Notes under the pieces: model-generated
The model's database searches: none
What the model was told of the DNA's origin: nothing
What the model saw: the letters and a program-made list of their open reading frames with translations, nothing else
In this document: piece after piece, positions 8,989 to 17,812 of the stretch
How the letters are laid out: each line of letters begins with the position of its first letter
Numbering within the stretch: position 1 is the stretch's first letter
Position numbers and translations under genes: made by a program
Assembly (NCBI GenBank): GCA_002711845.1
Contig: PASF01000014.1
Location: 1 to 64,000 of the forward strand
DNA length: 64,000 bases
Reading direction: 5' to 3'
Origin: Gammaproteobacteria bacterium
GTDB lineage: Bacteria > Pseudomonadota > Gammaproteobacteria > Pseudomonadales > Pseudohongiellaceae

Positions 8989-9753
8989 CTATGACACCGT
9001 GGCATCGGTGGTGGCAGTCGCAGACTGGATGTGGTGAAGCGTCAGTACGCTGGCGCTTTCGGCATCCGCTGCGATCAGTGCCTTGCGCATGATGGTGTTG
9101 GCAATTCTGGGGTTGCCGCCGCTGGCTCGCCACACCGTGTCAATGAGGTGGTCGTTGAGCAGCATCGCCGGGTCGCCACCAGCCTGCCTGAGCCGTGCAT
9201 TCAGGTAGTCGTGAATCTGCCGGCGGTCGAATGGCCGGATTTCGTAATTGGCAGTGCGCAGATCCGCCAGGGGTTGCAAGCTCTGGCTGCGCAGGCGCAG
9301 TTCGAGCTCCGGCTGTGCGAACAGCACTGCCTGTGCTCCCTGCACGCCTTTCACGTTGCCCTGGCTGCCGGTTGTCAGCCATTTTGTCAATTGCTGCAGG
9401 AATGCGTCAGGCAATGCCTGTGCCTCGTCAAGCAGCAGGACGGTCCTGCGCGAGTCTGTCGGTGCCACAAACAGCTCATCAGTGACATTAGCGTCAAAGT
9501 CCTGGTGCGGATAGGGCAGGTACAAAGGCCGATAACGGGTTTTGTGAGACTTCAGGCTGTTCAGTAACTTGCGGCAAAGTACCGTTTTCCCCAGGCCCGG
9601 CTCAGCGATGACCGTTTGCAGAGGGGAGCCTTGGGTAATGTCAGCAAGCAGGGCACTAAAGATCTGCTGGCAGCCATGTCCGCCCCAGAACAATCGCTGA
9701 TCAGGCGTGTCACCAAACGGTGCCAACTTGAAGGTGAGTGAGTCGTGTTTCAT
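8989..9753 (-). CDS. ExeA/MshM-like AAA ATPase
   Basis: A 254-residue P-loop ATPase resembling ExeA/GspA and MshM N-terminal domains. It begins with an FxLxPFGDTPD motif close to the family's start, has a Walker A-like AEPGLGKT (residues 50-57) and Walker B TVLLLDEAQ, and a sensor region ending in a small helical domain (SGGNPRIANTIMRKAL). The first P-loop glycine is alanine. ExeA-type proteins usually have a C-terminal membrane and peptidoglycan-binding part and a GspB partner. This one has neither. The ATG at 9753 is chosen over a GTG seven codons upstream because AGG precedes it. Exact role unknown. Confidence 0.75.
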   Translation of the reverse strand: MKHDSLTFKLAPFGDTPDQRLFWGGHGCQQIFSALLADITQGSPLQTVIAEPGLGKTVLCRKLLNSLKSHKTRYRPLYLPYPHQDFDANVTDELFVAPTDSRRTVLLLDEAQALPDAFLQQLTKWLTTGSQGNVKGVQGAQAVLFAQPELELRLRSQSLQPLADLRTANYEIRPFDRRQIHDYLNARLRQAGGDPAMLLNDHLIDTVWRASGGNPRIANTIMRKALIAADAESASVLTLHHIQSATATTDATVS

Positions 9754-9928
9754 GAGCTGCCTGGAACCGGACACATTGCCCTCAGGCTAATGCAGCCGCG
9801 CATGAATTTCAAGCGCTGAACATGTCGCCAGGGGCTAATGTTTCAGTAGAAACTGCCGTTAGCTATAACACAATAAGAGAATGTCTGTGCTGGCCGCAGG
9901 CAAACACCATCCAACGCAGGAACCCGAC

Positions 9929-11677
9929 ATGTTCAGCAAATTTACCATCCGTACCCGTATCGGGCTTATTGTCTTCATCAGTGTCATCGCCATTATCGGG
10001 CTGAGTGTGACGCTGCTTATGCAGGCACGCGATCGCTTCATGGATCAGTTGCGCGAAGGCAGTGTCAACCAGGTACAAATGATTCGGGAAGCATTGAGTG
10101 GTCTCAATGAGCAGGTTCGCACGGGCACCATGACCGAGACAGAGGCCAAGCGTCTGGGCCGGTTCATGATCAACAACACCATGGTCGATGAGCGCAACTA
10201 CCTGCTGCTGTATCACCGTCTCGGCCAGATACTCGCGCATCCTCTGCGCAATGTAGACAGTGCGCTGGATACCGACGCGCAGGTCAGACAGGCCATGGCC
10301 GATGCCAGCACCACCCCCGAAGAGCGTATGCGGGATCTGGGTTACAGCGACCCCACACCCACCATGACACAGATTATCGAGCGTTACGCTGGCAGTGACT
10401 ACACGGGTTTCGCCGAATATCTCTACTTTCCCGAACCTCTGTTCGGGCATCGGTTCCTGACTTATACCGACGATCCGCTGGCGCACCCCGAGGCGGAAGT
10501 GAAGACCGTCTATGCGGAGTTGTTTGAGCCGTGGGGCTGGGTCATCATTCACGGTCTCTACGAAGATGATGTTCGTGCTGAATTTAACGCCTGGGCGATG
10601 AGTTCTGCAGCGATCATTTTTGTCATTCTGCTGGCACTGGTGGCCATCGCCTACTTCCTGTCCGCGTCGATCACTCAGCCTCTGAGCAAGGCCCAGGCCT
10701 ACATGCAGGATATCGCGCAGGGCTCGGGCGATCTGAGTCGGCGACTGTCCGACGACGGCAGCGATGAGCTCTCGCTGCTGGGAGGAAGTTTCAATACGTT
10801 TGTCGGCAAACTGGCGGATATCATCCGGCAGGTCCTGTCGACCAACGCCGAAGTGACCGGAAAGTCAGCGCAATTCTCCGAGATGATCCAGCGTACTGCG
10901 GGCCGGTCGGCGTCGCAGCTGGAAGAGACCGAATTGCTGGCCTCCTCCACAACGGAGTTGTCATCCTCACTGGCTGATGTGGCCGAAGGTGCGCAGACCA
11001 GTGTCACGGCTGCCAGCGAAGCCAATGGCGCTACCCAGAAAGCCACCGCAGCAGTATCCAGTACCCGTTCGTCAGTGGAAAAACTCTCAGGCTCCCTGAC
11101 GTCGATTCAACAGAAAGTGCACGATATGCGCGATCACAACGAAAAGGTACATTCCGTGCTGGAGGTCATCGAAGGCATTGCGGAACAAACCAACCTGTTG
11201 GCGTTGAACGCCGCCATCGAAGCGGCAAGGGCCGGAGAGCAGGGGCGTGGTTTTGCCGTCGTGGCCGACGAAGTGCGCAGCCTGGCACAAAAAACGCAAG
11301 CGTCAACCCTCGAGATCAACACCATCATCCAAAATCTGCAGGATAATACCATGCAGATTGTCACGGCGATGGATCAGGGCGTCAATCTGTCGAAGGAATG
11401 TGTGGGATCGGCCAATTCTGCCAACGAGTTGCTGGACTCAGTGCTGGCGTCCGTGTCGCTGATTTCCGAGCGCAGCCGTGATATCGCCAGCGCAGTGAAG
11501 CAGCAGTCAGAAGTCACCGATGGCATAGCCAAGAGCAGCGTCAAAATTGCTGCGGACGGGCGACTCAATACCGAAGACTACCTCAAGTGCAAACAGTACC
11601 ATGAAGAAATTGACAGGCTGCTAAGCGCGCTGGATGGCCTGGTGAACCAGTTCAAACTGGGGAATGCGGGGCGCTAA
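9929..11677 (+). CDS. methyl-accepting chemotaxis protein
   Basis: A 582-residue chemoreceptor. It has an N-terminal membrane helix (residues about 10-32), a periplasmic sensor of about 190 residues resembling a single Cache domain (ending [17 protein letters not shown]), a second helix near 220-240, a HAMP domain and a long coiled-coil signalling domain. The CheA/CheW-binding hairpin tip is intact ([20 protein letters not shown]). No che genes are nearby, so it must join arrays encoded elsewhere. The ligand is unknown; Cache sensors often bind small organic acids or amino acids. The ATG at 9929 with AGGA upstream gives a proper membrane start. Confidence 0.93.
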   Translation: MFSKFTIRTRIGLIVFISVIAIIGLSVTLLMQARDRFMDQLREGSVNQVQMIREALSGLNEQVRTGTMTETEAKRLGRFMINNTMVDERNYLLLYHRLGQILAHPLRNVDSALDTDAQVRQAMADASTTPEERMRDLGYSDPTPTMTQIIERYAGSDYTGFAEYLYFPEPLFGHRFLTYTDDPLAHPEAEVKTVYAELFEPWGWVIIHGLYEDDVRAEFNAWAMSSAAIIFVILLALVAIAYFLSASITQPLSKAQAYMQDIAQGSGDLSRRLSDDGSDELSLLGGSFNTFVGKLADIIRQVLSTNAEVTGKSAQFSEMIQRTAGRSASQLEETELLASSTTELSSSLADVAEGAQTSVTAASEANGATQKATAAVSSTRSSVEKLSGSLTSIQQKVHDMRDHNEKVHSVLEVIEGIAEQTNLLALNAAIEAARAGEQGRGFAVVADEVRSLAQKTQASTLEINTIIQNLQDNTMQIVTAMDQGVNLSKECVGSANSANELLDSVLASVSLISERSRDIASAVKQQSEVTDGIAKSSVKIAADGRLNTEDYLKCKQYHEEIDRLLSALDGLVNQFKLGNAGR

Positions 11678-11690
11678 GACCCCGCAGCCA

Positions 11691-13616
11691 TCAGGGGTTG
11701 GCGATGGTGATCTGACGCGTGGCGCCACGCTGACGTTCACCAGCACCGCTGACCACTTCCAGCGTAAGTTGATAACGGCCATTGGCGAACGCCCGGGTAT
11801 CCAGTGTCAGCTCGAATCCCAGTAGCGGAGCTCCGGGGTCGTCATGTGCCTGCCGCACTTCCACGACGTCGGGGCGTGCGACCGTGCGCCGCACATCGCC
11901 GACCCTCTCCCCATTGAGCAGCACGCGGATTCGGCTCACCCCAAGGCCCTGATTGGTTGCCCAGCCGCCAACGACATAGTCACCGCTGATGGTTTCCCCC
12001 GCGGCGGGCCGGTCCAGCCAAAGGTGGCTGGGGCGGGGACAGTTTGTGGCCATGCCAGTGGCCGAGTCCCGGATGCCGGTACCCAGATAGAAACTGAATA
12101 TTTTGTCCCCTTGATACAGGAACAGCTGATCCAGTAAAGTCAGGTCAGAAAACAGCCTGCAGGCACGATCCATGACCGCGAGCTTTTCATTGATGTTGAG
12201 GGTGCTGTCCTCGGTCACAAAGAGGGCGTCTTCACCGGCCAATTGGCGCAACCCTGCCTCGTCCTTCTCCCATATGACGTATTGCGCATACCGCCCGTCC
12301 CGAACAGTTTTGTCCTGATCTATGGTGAAGGGGCGTGCCTGCGGCAGGGCAAAACCAATCTGCGCACTGGTGTAGTAATTATCGGTCACGATCAGCCCGT
12401 CGGCGGGCAGGCCATGCTGCGCCTGCAACGACAGGATGTGATCAGTCAATGGCTGCCAGCCGGCCATCTTGTTGGACAGCACACCGGTGCCCAGAACCGC
12501 CTGCAATTGCTGATTGAAACCCTGGGAACCGATGCCAACAAACAGTAACAGCGTGCCGACAAAGCCGGTGACCGGAATTGCTCTGACCACAAACCGGCTC
12601 AGACTGGCAGCATAGCGTGCGCTCAGCCAGGCGCGCAGTGATGACATGGCTTCAGGCGCATAGACCAGCAGCGGTATGTACCCTGACAGAGGCCAATGCA
12701 GTGTGGTGCGGGTCGTGTCGCTCCAGGGCGCGAGAATCAGATAAACACCGAGATTGGTGGCGGCAAAGGCGGCAATCAGTCCCGCCCGCGTATCTCCCTG
12801 GCGGGCCTTTTTCAGCAACATCCACAACGTCAGCCACAACAGCGCATACAGCAACGGCGTCACGAGGGTGCCCTGAATGACGGGATGAAGAACCCCCTCC
12901 AGCTGGAACTGCCACGGATGCCTGCTGAGCAGATGATAGTCCAGTCCACTCAGATCGTGGACCAGGTTAAAGCTGAGCGCCGGATACAGACCCGCCATCG
13001 CGATCAAGCCTGCCAGCCAGAGTTTCGCCTGGCGCCAGTAGTGCCAATGACTGCGGCTGGCCAACATGAACACCAGCGCGGCGAGCACATACAGGGAGAA
13101 CCGGTAATGAGTACTGAGGCCCAGCGCTGCTGCGGTGCCAGCCAGCAGCCACCAGCGCCAGTGGCCGCAGCGTGTGGCGCGCTCCAGGCAACCGATAAAC
13201 AGCAATCCCCAGAAAATCAGGGGTACATCCGGGACGGCGAGCAAACCCAGAAATGCTGCCATGGGCAGGCAGAACGTCAGGATTGCCGACAGCAGTGCCT
13301 GCCGGTGGCCGCACAGGGGGCTTGCTAACCAGTAGACCAGTGCCGGGATGCTGCATCCCATTGCCAGAAATATGGATCGCACCGCGATAGCATGGTGACC
13401 GAACAGTTCTGCACCCAGCCCCGCCAGCAAGGCCGCCATGAAAGGCAGGTCGCTATAGGCCCATGCCGGGAACTGCGAAGCCTGCCAATAAAAAATCTCA
13501 TCACTGTACAGTTCAAGGCGCCCGGCAAGAAATATCTTAACGGTGAGTGCCAGCAGTGCCAATCCGGTCAAAACGATACCGGGCCTGGACCAAACACTGG
13601 AGTTGTTTCGGATCAT
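11691..13616 (-). CDS. GT39-type glycosyltransferase with extra C-terminal domain
   Basis: A protein of about 641 residues. The first two thirds is a multi-pass GT-C glycosyltransferase of the PMT/ArnT type. The first extracytoplasmic loop has an acidic motif (YSDEIFYWQASQFPAWAYSD), and a dozen or so hydrophobic segments follow. Such enzymes transfer sugars from polyprenyl-phosphate donors on the periplasmic side. The last 100 residues (from about PAAGETISGDYVVGGW) look like a beta-sandwich domain with a W-ATN-GVSRIRVLLNG pattern, often appended to extracellular proteins. No lipid A or O-antigen genes are adjacent, so the acceptor is unknown. An in-frame TTG lies four codons upstream. Confidence 0.8.
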   Translation of the reverse strand: MIRNNSSVWSRPGIVLTGLALLALTVKIFLAGRLELYSDEIFYWQASQFPAWAYSDLPFMAALLAGLGAELFGHHAIAVRSIFLAMGCSIPALVYWLASPLCGHRQALLSAILTFCLPMAAFLGLLAVPDVPLIFWGLLFIGCLERATRCGHWRWWLLAGTAAALGLSTHYRFSLYVLAALVFMLASRSHWHYWRQAKLWLAGLIAMAGLYPALSFNLVHDLSGLDYHLLSRHPWQFQLEGVLHPVIQGTLVTPLLYALLWLTLWMLLKKARQGDTRAGLIAAFAATNLGVYLILAPWSDTTRTTLHWPLSGYIPLLVYAPEAMSSLRAWLSARYAASLSRFVVRAIPVTGFVGTLLLFVGIGSQGFNQQLQAVLGTGVLSNKMAGWQPLTDHILSLQAQHGLPADGLIVTDNYYTSAQIGFALPQARPFTIDQDKTVRDGRYAQYVIWEKDEAGLRQLAGEDALFVTEDSTLNINEKLAVMDRACRLFSDLTLLDQLFLYQGDKIFSFYLGTGIRDSATGMATNCPRPSHLWLDRPAAGETISGDYVVGGWATNQGLGVSRIRVLLNGERVGDVRRTVARPDVVEVRQAHDDPGAPLLGFELTLDTRAFANGRYQLTLEVVSGAGERQRGATRQITIANP

Positions 13617-13760
13617 GGATTTGCTCAATACACAGTTATTTGTTGATCGGCATTATAAGAATGGCGGTCAGGAAGTAAAACGAAAACGCCCGCACAAAGG
13701 GTGGAGATAGGGCGCTTATCCGTGTTCTAATCCATGCATTCGAGTTTTTGTGAAGAACGC

Positions 13761-14720
13761 ATGTACGCCTGTATTGATCTAGGTTCCAACAGCTTTCACC
13801 TCTTGATTGCCCGATGGCATGAGGGCAGCTACGATATCGTCGAACGCTTCAGTGACAAGGTACAGCTGGGTGAAGGCCTGGTCGAGGGTGGCAATATTAC
13901 CCAGCAGGCCTTTGATCGCGGATTGACGTGTCTCGATACCTTTCGTCAGGCGCTGGCGCGCTACCCCATAGAAAAGTGCTGGGCCGTGGGTACAAATGCC
14001 TTGAGAACGGCAGGCAATGCCGAGCTGTTTTTGCGCAAAGCCAGGGAGAAAGGGTTTGTTATTGATGTGGTCCCGGGCCTGGAAGAAGCCGCGTTGGTCT
14101 ATGCGGGCGTCATCTCGGCATTGCCGGCCGATGATACGTCCCGGCTGGTCATTGATATCGGTGGCGGCAGTACCGAACTGGTGGTGGGTGCCGGCCCGAG
14201 GCAGCTGCAGTCTCACAGTATGGCCATTGGTTGCATCCGTTGGCGCGACACCTGGTTCAGAAACCCTCCGCAGACAGCGTCGGCGTTATCCCAGCGTCTG
14301 GACGATGCCGCCCAGGCGTCTGCCGAAGTCTTTGCCGGGGTGGCGGATGAATTGGCAGCGACGCCCTGGCGCGAGGTTTACGCATCCTCTGGCACCGCCA
14401 AGATGCTCAGTGCCGTGTGTGCCCACAAAAGCCAGCTGACACGGTCGGCTTCGCCAGGCGTGACGCTGGCGACCCTGCAGGCTCTGAAAGCTGATGTCAT
14501 GCGAACGGTGCTGGAGCCTGGTTTCGCGCTGCCCGGGCTGAAAAATGGACGGCGGGAACTGATACTGCCCGGCTGGGCGGTCCTGCACGGTTTCATGACA
14601 GCATGTCAGGTGACGGACCTGTATTTCAGTCCGTCGGCACTGCGTGAGGGTATGCTGCACTATCTGGCAAAGGCATCGGCTACAGGCGAGTCGCCGTTGC
14701 ATGTGTTGCGAGCGCGCTGA
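13761..14720 (+). CDS. ppx: Ppx/GppA family phosphatase
   Basis: A 319-residue member of the exopolyphosphatase/guanosine pentaphosphatase family with the actin-like ATPase fold: CIDLGSNSFHLLIAR at the N-terminus and VIDIGGGSTELVVG as the second phosphate loop. It covers only the catalytic domains; the C-terminal HD-like part of E. coli Ppx (about 510 residues) is missing, as in many short bacterial homologues. Its neighbour ppk argues for polyphosphate as substrate, though pppGpp is possible. Its last 41 bases overlap the 3' end of ppk on the other strand. The ATG at 13761 preceded by GAAG is preferred to one nine codons upstream. Confidence 0.88.
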   Translation: MYACIDLGSNSFHLLIARWHEGSYDIVERFSDKVQLGEGLVEGGNITQQAFDRGLTCLDTFRQALARYPIEKCWAVGTNALRTAGNAELFLRKAREKGFVIDVVPGLEEAALVYAGVISALPADDTSRLVIDIGGGSTELVVGAGPRQLQSHSMAIGCIRWRDTWFRNPPQTASALSQRLDDAAQASAEVFAGVADELAATPWREVYASSGTAKMLSAVCAHKSQLTRSASPGVTLATLQALKADVMRTVLEPGFALPGLKNGRRELILPGWAVLHGFMTACQVTDLYFSPSALREGMLHYLAKASATGESPLHVLRAR

Positions 14721-16845
14721 GTAGCAGTGCCTGCACACCGTCAGCCGGATCATCCGGGCCCGCTTCCAGCTTCTGATAGGTGCCGTCTGCCAGCAGCTCC
14801 CAGCTCTGTCGACGGTCTGCCAGATACATTTCCAGCTCGTCCAGAATCCGCATTGCGCCCTTCTTTTTAAGAATCGGGAACGCGATTTCTATACGCTGCT
14901 GCAGGTTTCTTTCCATCCAGTCAGCGCTTGAGCAGTACATGGCGGTGGTGCTGTTGGCAAAATAGTAAACACGGGAATGCTCCAGGAAGCGGCCGATGAT
15001 CGACACGACCCGGATGTTGTCCGACACGCCTGGCACGCCCGGCTTGAGACAGCAGATCCCGCGCACTATCAGTTCAATTTTGACACCAGACTGGGACGCG
15101 CAGTAGAGCTCACGAATGATGGTGGGATCTGTCAGGGAGTTTATCTTGGCGATGATCCTCGCCGGCCTGCCTGCCAGTGCTGCCTGTTTTTCCTGCTGGA
15201 TGAGCTGGACCAGGCCTTTCATCAGACGAAATGGTGCGTGCAGTATGACTTCGGGTGATATCTTTTTGCCCATGCCGGTAATTTGCTGAAACACCTTGTG
15301 TATGTCCGAACACACGACGTCATCGCAGGTCATCAGGCTATAGTCGGTATAGAGCAACGAATTCTTGCGGTGATAATTGCCGGTGCCCATGTGTGCATAG
15401 CGTTTCAGCCGACCATTTTCCCGACGTACAATCAGCAGCATCTTGGCGTGCGTTTTATAGCCCATGACGCCGTATACCACAACGGCGCCGGCTTCCTGCA
15501 GAATGCTGGCGAACTGAATGTTCTCCTCTTCATCAAAACGTGCCCGCAACTCGATGACAACCGTCACTTCCTTGCCGTTGCGGGCGGCTTCTGCGAGCGC
15601 CTCCACCAGTTCTGATGACTCGTTGGTCCGGTAGAGTGTCTGCTTGATGGAAATGACGCCCGGGTCTTTCGCTGCCTGCCGCGCCCAGTCAATAATCGGT
15701 ATGAAAGACTGATAGGGGTGCAGCAGCAGCTGGTCCTCCCGGTTCACGGCGGTAAAGATGCAATTGCCTTCCTCCAGCGCAGGAGGTGTCCCCGGCGAGA
15801 ACGGTGGAAAGCGCAATTCCGGCCGGTTCACCATGGCCGTCAAGGCCATCAGTCGCTGCAGATTGACCGGGCCATCGAGGCGAAACAGTTCTTCTTCCGT
15901 CAAATTGAAACGTTCCAGCAAAAAGTCGGTCAGCTCCGGAGGACACCCGGCGCCCACTTCCAGCTTGGCGGCTGCGCCGAAACGCCGCAGGTGCAGTTCG
16001 CCCTGCAGGGCGCTGGCAACGTCTTCAACTTCGACGTTACTCATCTCCAGATCGGAATTGCGGGTTACCCGGAACTGATGACATTCCTTGACTCGCATGC
16101 CAGGGAAAAACTCCTCGACATGGGCGTGAATGACCGATGACAGGAAAATGAAATTGTCGCCTTCCGGTATGATGTGTGTGGGGACCTTGATCAGCCGTGG
16201 CAAGGCTCTGGGTGCCGGCACGATGGCGAGCCCGCTGTCCCGGCCAAATGCGTCCTTGCCTTCCAGTGACAGAATGAAATTCAGGCTTTTATTGACCAGC
16301 CGCGGAAACGGGTGTGCCGGGTCCAGCCCCAGCGGGCTGATGACCGGCAGGACTTCATTGCGGAAATAATCCTGTGTCCAGGCAACCAGGTTGTCGTCCC
16401 ATTCATGGCGATACAGAAAGCGGATGTCCTGTTCGGCCATCGCCGGTAACAGCTCTTCATTAAGTATGCGGTACTGTTCCTGCAGGGCCAGTCTAACTTG
16501 TTGGTGAAGCTCGCTCAGTACTTCCTGCGGGTACTGGCCGTCGGCGCCCGGGCGCTGGCGGCCAAACCCCAGCTGCTTCTTCAGACCGGATACCCGTATC
16601 TCGTAAAATTCGTCCAGGTTGGAGCTGAAAATGAGCAGGAACATCAATCGTTCCAGCAATGGGTGTTGCTGATTTTTTGCCTGTTCAAGCACGCGCAGAT
16701 TGAACTGCATATAACTCAGTTCACGGTTCAGGTAGTACTGGCTGTCACCCAGGTCAATGTCTGCAGCCACAGCCGGGCAGCCTGACGACTCAGCGTCGGG
16801 GGTTGCGTCTGTAAGTGTGGCCGTGGATGGTTTGCTGCTGCTCAT
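14680..16845 (-). CDS. ppk1: polyphosphate kinase 1
   Basis: A 721-residue PPK1 that reversibly makes polyphosphate from ATP. The four-domain enzyme is complete: N-terminal helical domain with YLNRELSYMQFNLRVLEQA, the head domain, and two phospholipase-D-like catalytic domains. The autophosphorylated histidine sits in YKTHAKMLLI and the second active-site stretch is YAHMGTGNYHRKNS. It is convergent with the ppx-like gene, overlapping it by 41 bp, and divergent from phoU across a gap with a PHO box, so phosphate control of the region is likely. Confidence 0.96.
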   Translation of the reverse strand: MSSSKPSTATLTDATPDAESSGCPAVAADIDLGDSQYYLNRELSYMQFNLRVLEQAKNQQHPLLERLMFLLIFSSNLDEFYEIRVSGLKKQLGFGRQRPGADGQYPQEVLSELHQQVRLALQEQYRILNEELLPAMAEQDIRFLYRHEWDDNLVAWTQDYFRNEVLPVISPLGLDPAHPFPRLVNKSLNFILSLEGKDAFGRDSGLAIVPAPRALPRLIKVPTHIIPEGDNFIFLSSVIHAHVEEFFPGMRVKECHQFRVTRNSDLEMSNVEVEDVASALQGELHLRRFGAAAKLEVGAGCPPELTDFLLERFNLTEEELFRLDGPVNLQRLMALTAMVNRPELRFPPFSPGTPPALEEGNCIFTAVNREDQLLLHPYQSFIPIIDWARQAAKDPGVISIKQTLYRTNESSELVEALAEAARNGKEVTVVIELRARFDEEENIQFASILQEAGAVVVYGVMGYKTHAKMLLIVRRENGRLKRYAHMGTGNYHRKNSLLYTDYSLMTCDDVVCSDIHKVFQQITGMGKKISPEVILHAPFRLMKGLVQLIQQEKQAALAGRPARIIAKINSLTDPTIIRELYCASQSGVKIELIVRGICCLKPGVPGVSDNIRVVSIIGRFLEHSRVYYFANSTTAMYCSSADWMERNLQQRIEIAFPILKKKGAMRILDELEMYLADRRQSWELLADGTYQKLEAGPDDPADGVQALLLSALATHATATRL

Positions 16846-16961
16846 TGCTCTTACTCTGACGAACGCGATCCGGTATTCTATCCCAGCTTGTTGCGGATTA
16901 CATGGCTTTCAATGTGACAGTTTTTTGAAGTCATGGGTGGCAGGTCTGTTGCCAGGCTGGA

Positions 16962-16979
16962 TTGTCATCTCTCTGTCAT
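16962..16979 (+). promoter_or_regulatory. PHO box upstream of phoU
   Basis: TTGTCAT (16962-16968), four bases CTCT, then CTGTCAT (16973-16979) match the PhoB-binding direct repeat CTGTCAT-N4-CTGTCAT in 13 of 14 positions. It ends 67 bp before the phoU start, and AT-rich TATATTATC follows where a -10 would be expected. PhoB dimers bind such repeats and replace a -35 element. It lies between ppk1 and phoU, so it might affect either gene, but its orientation and distance fit phoU. Confidence 0.8.
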
Positions 16980-17046
16980 ATATTATCGGTATCGTAGCTC
17001 TGCCAAAGAGTAAGCTCCGCAACAAGCCCGCAAGGAATCCTTTGAT

Positions 17047-17775
17047 ATGAAAACAGATGCAGGTGTTCACGGCCACCATATTTCGCAACAGTTCAATCAG
17101 GAACTGGAAGAGATTAAAAGCAGTATGCTGGAAATGGGTGGTCTGGTCGAACATCAACTCGGCGATGCGTTGGCGGCACTGATCTCTGCTGACAGTGAGC
17201 TGGGTCGCACGGTGCGCGCCAATGACGATGCCGTCAATGATATGGAACTCAATATTGATGAGGCATGCAACCGCATTCTCGCCCGTCGGCAACCGGCGGC
17301 CAGCGACCTGCGTCTGGTGCTGGGTATCATCAAGGCGACCAACGACCTTGAGCGTATCGGCGACGAAGCGGCAAAAATTGCCCGTCTGGCCATTGAGCTT
17401 GCTGAACAGGGCGACTCATCAAAAGGGTATGTGGAGATTCGTCACATCGGCGAGCGTGTTCGCCACATGGTTAACATGGCGCTGGATGCGTTTGCCCGCT
17501 ACGATGCCGAGGCAGCCATCGCTGTCGCCCGGGAAGACGTCAGCGTGGACCTGGAGTATGGCACTGCCATGCGCGAAATGATCACCTTCATGATTGAAGA
17601 CCCGCGCAGTATCACCCGCGTGCTGAATGTGATCTGGGCGCTGCGTTCGCTGGAGCGTGTGGGGGATCATGCCAAGAATATAGCCGAGCATGTGGTATAC
17701 ATGGTCATGGGCGCTGATGTGCGCCATGTCGGCCTTTCCGGCATGGAAGAACAGGTGAAGGCAGAACTCAAGTAA
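17047..17775 (+). CDS. phoU: phosphate regulatory protein PhoU
   Basis: A 242-residue PhoU with two similar three-helix bundles. Each carries the acidic metal-binding pattern (NDLERIGDEAAKIARL in the first half, RSLERVGDHAKNIAEHVVYM in the second). PhoU restrains PhoR kinase activity through the PstSCAB transporter and adjusts phosphate uptake. A PHO box precedes it. It is usually the last gene of pstSCAB-phoU; here no pst gene accompanies it, and it converges on phoR instead. Confidence 0.95.
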   Translation: MKTDAGVHGHHISQQFNQELEEIKSSMLEMGGLVEHQLGDALAALISADSELGRTVRANDDAVNDMELNIDEACNRILARRQPAASDLRLVLGIIKATNDLERIGDEAAKIARLAIELAEQGDSSKGYVEIRHIGERVRHMVNMALDAFARYDAEAAIAVAREDVSVDLEYGTAMREMITFMIEDPRSITRVLNVIWALRSLERVGDHAKNIAEHVVYMVMGADVRHVGLSGMEEQVKAELK

Positions 17776-17812
17776 TGTCGGCAGGGGGCGCCATTGCCCT
17801 CGTAGCGCAGCC

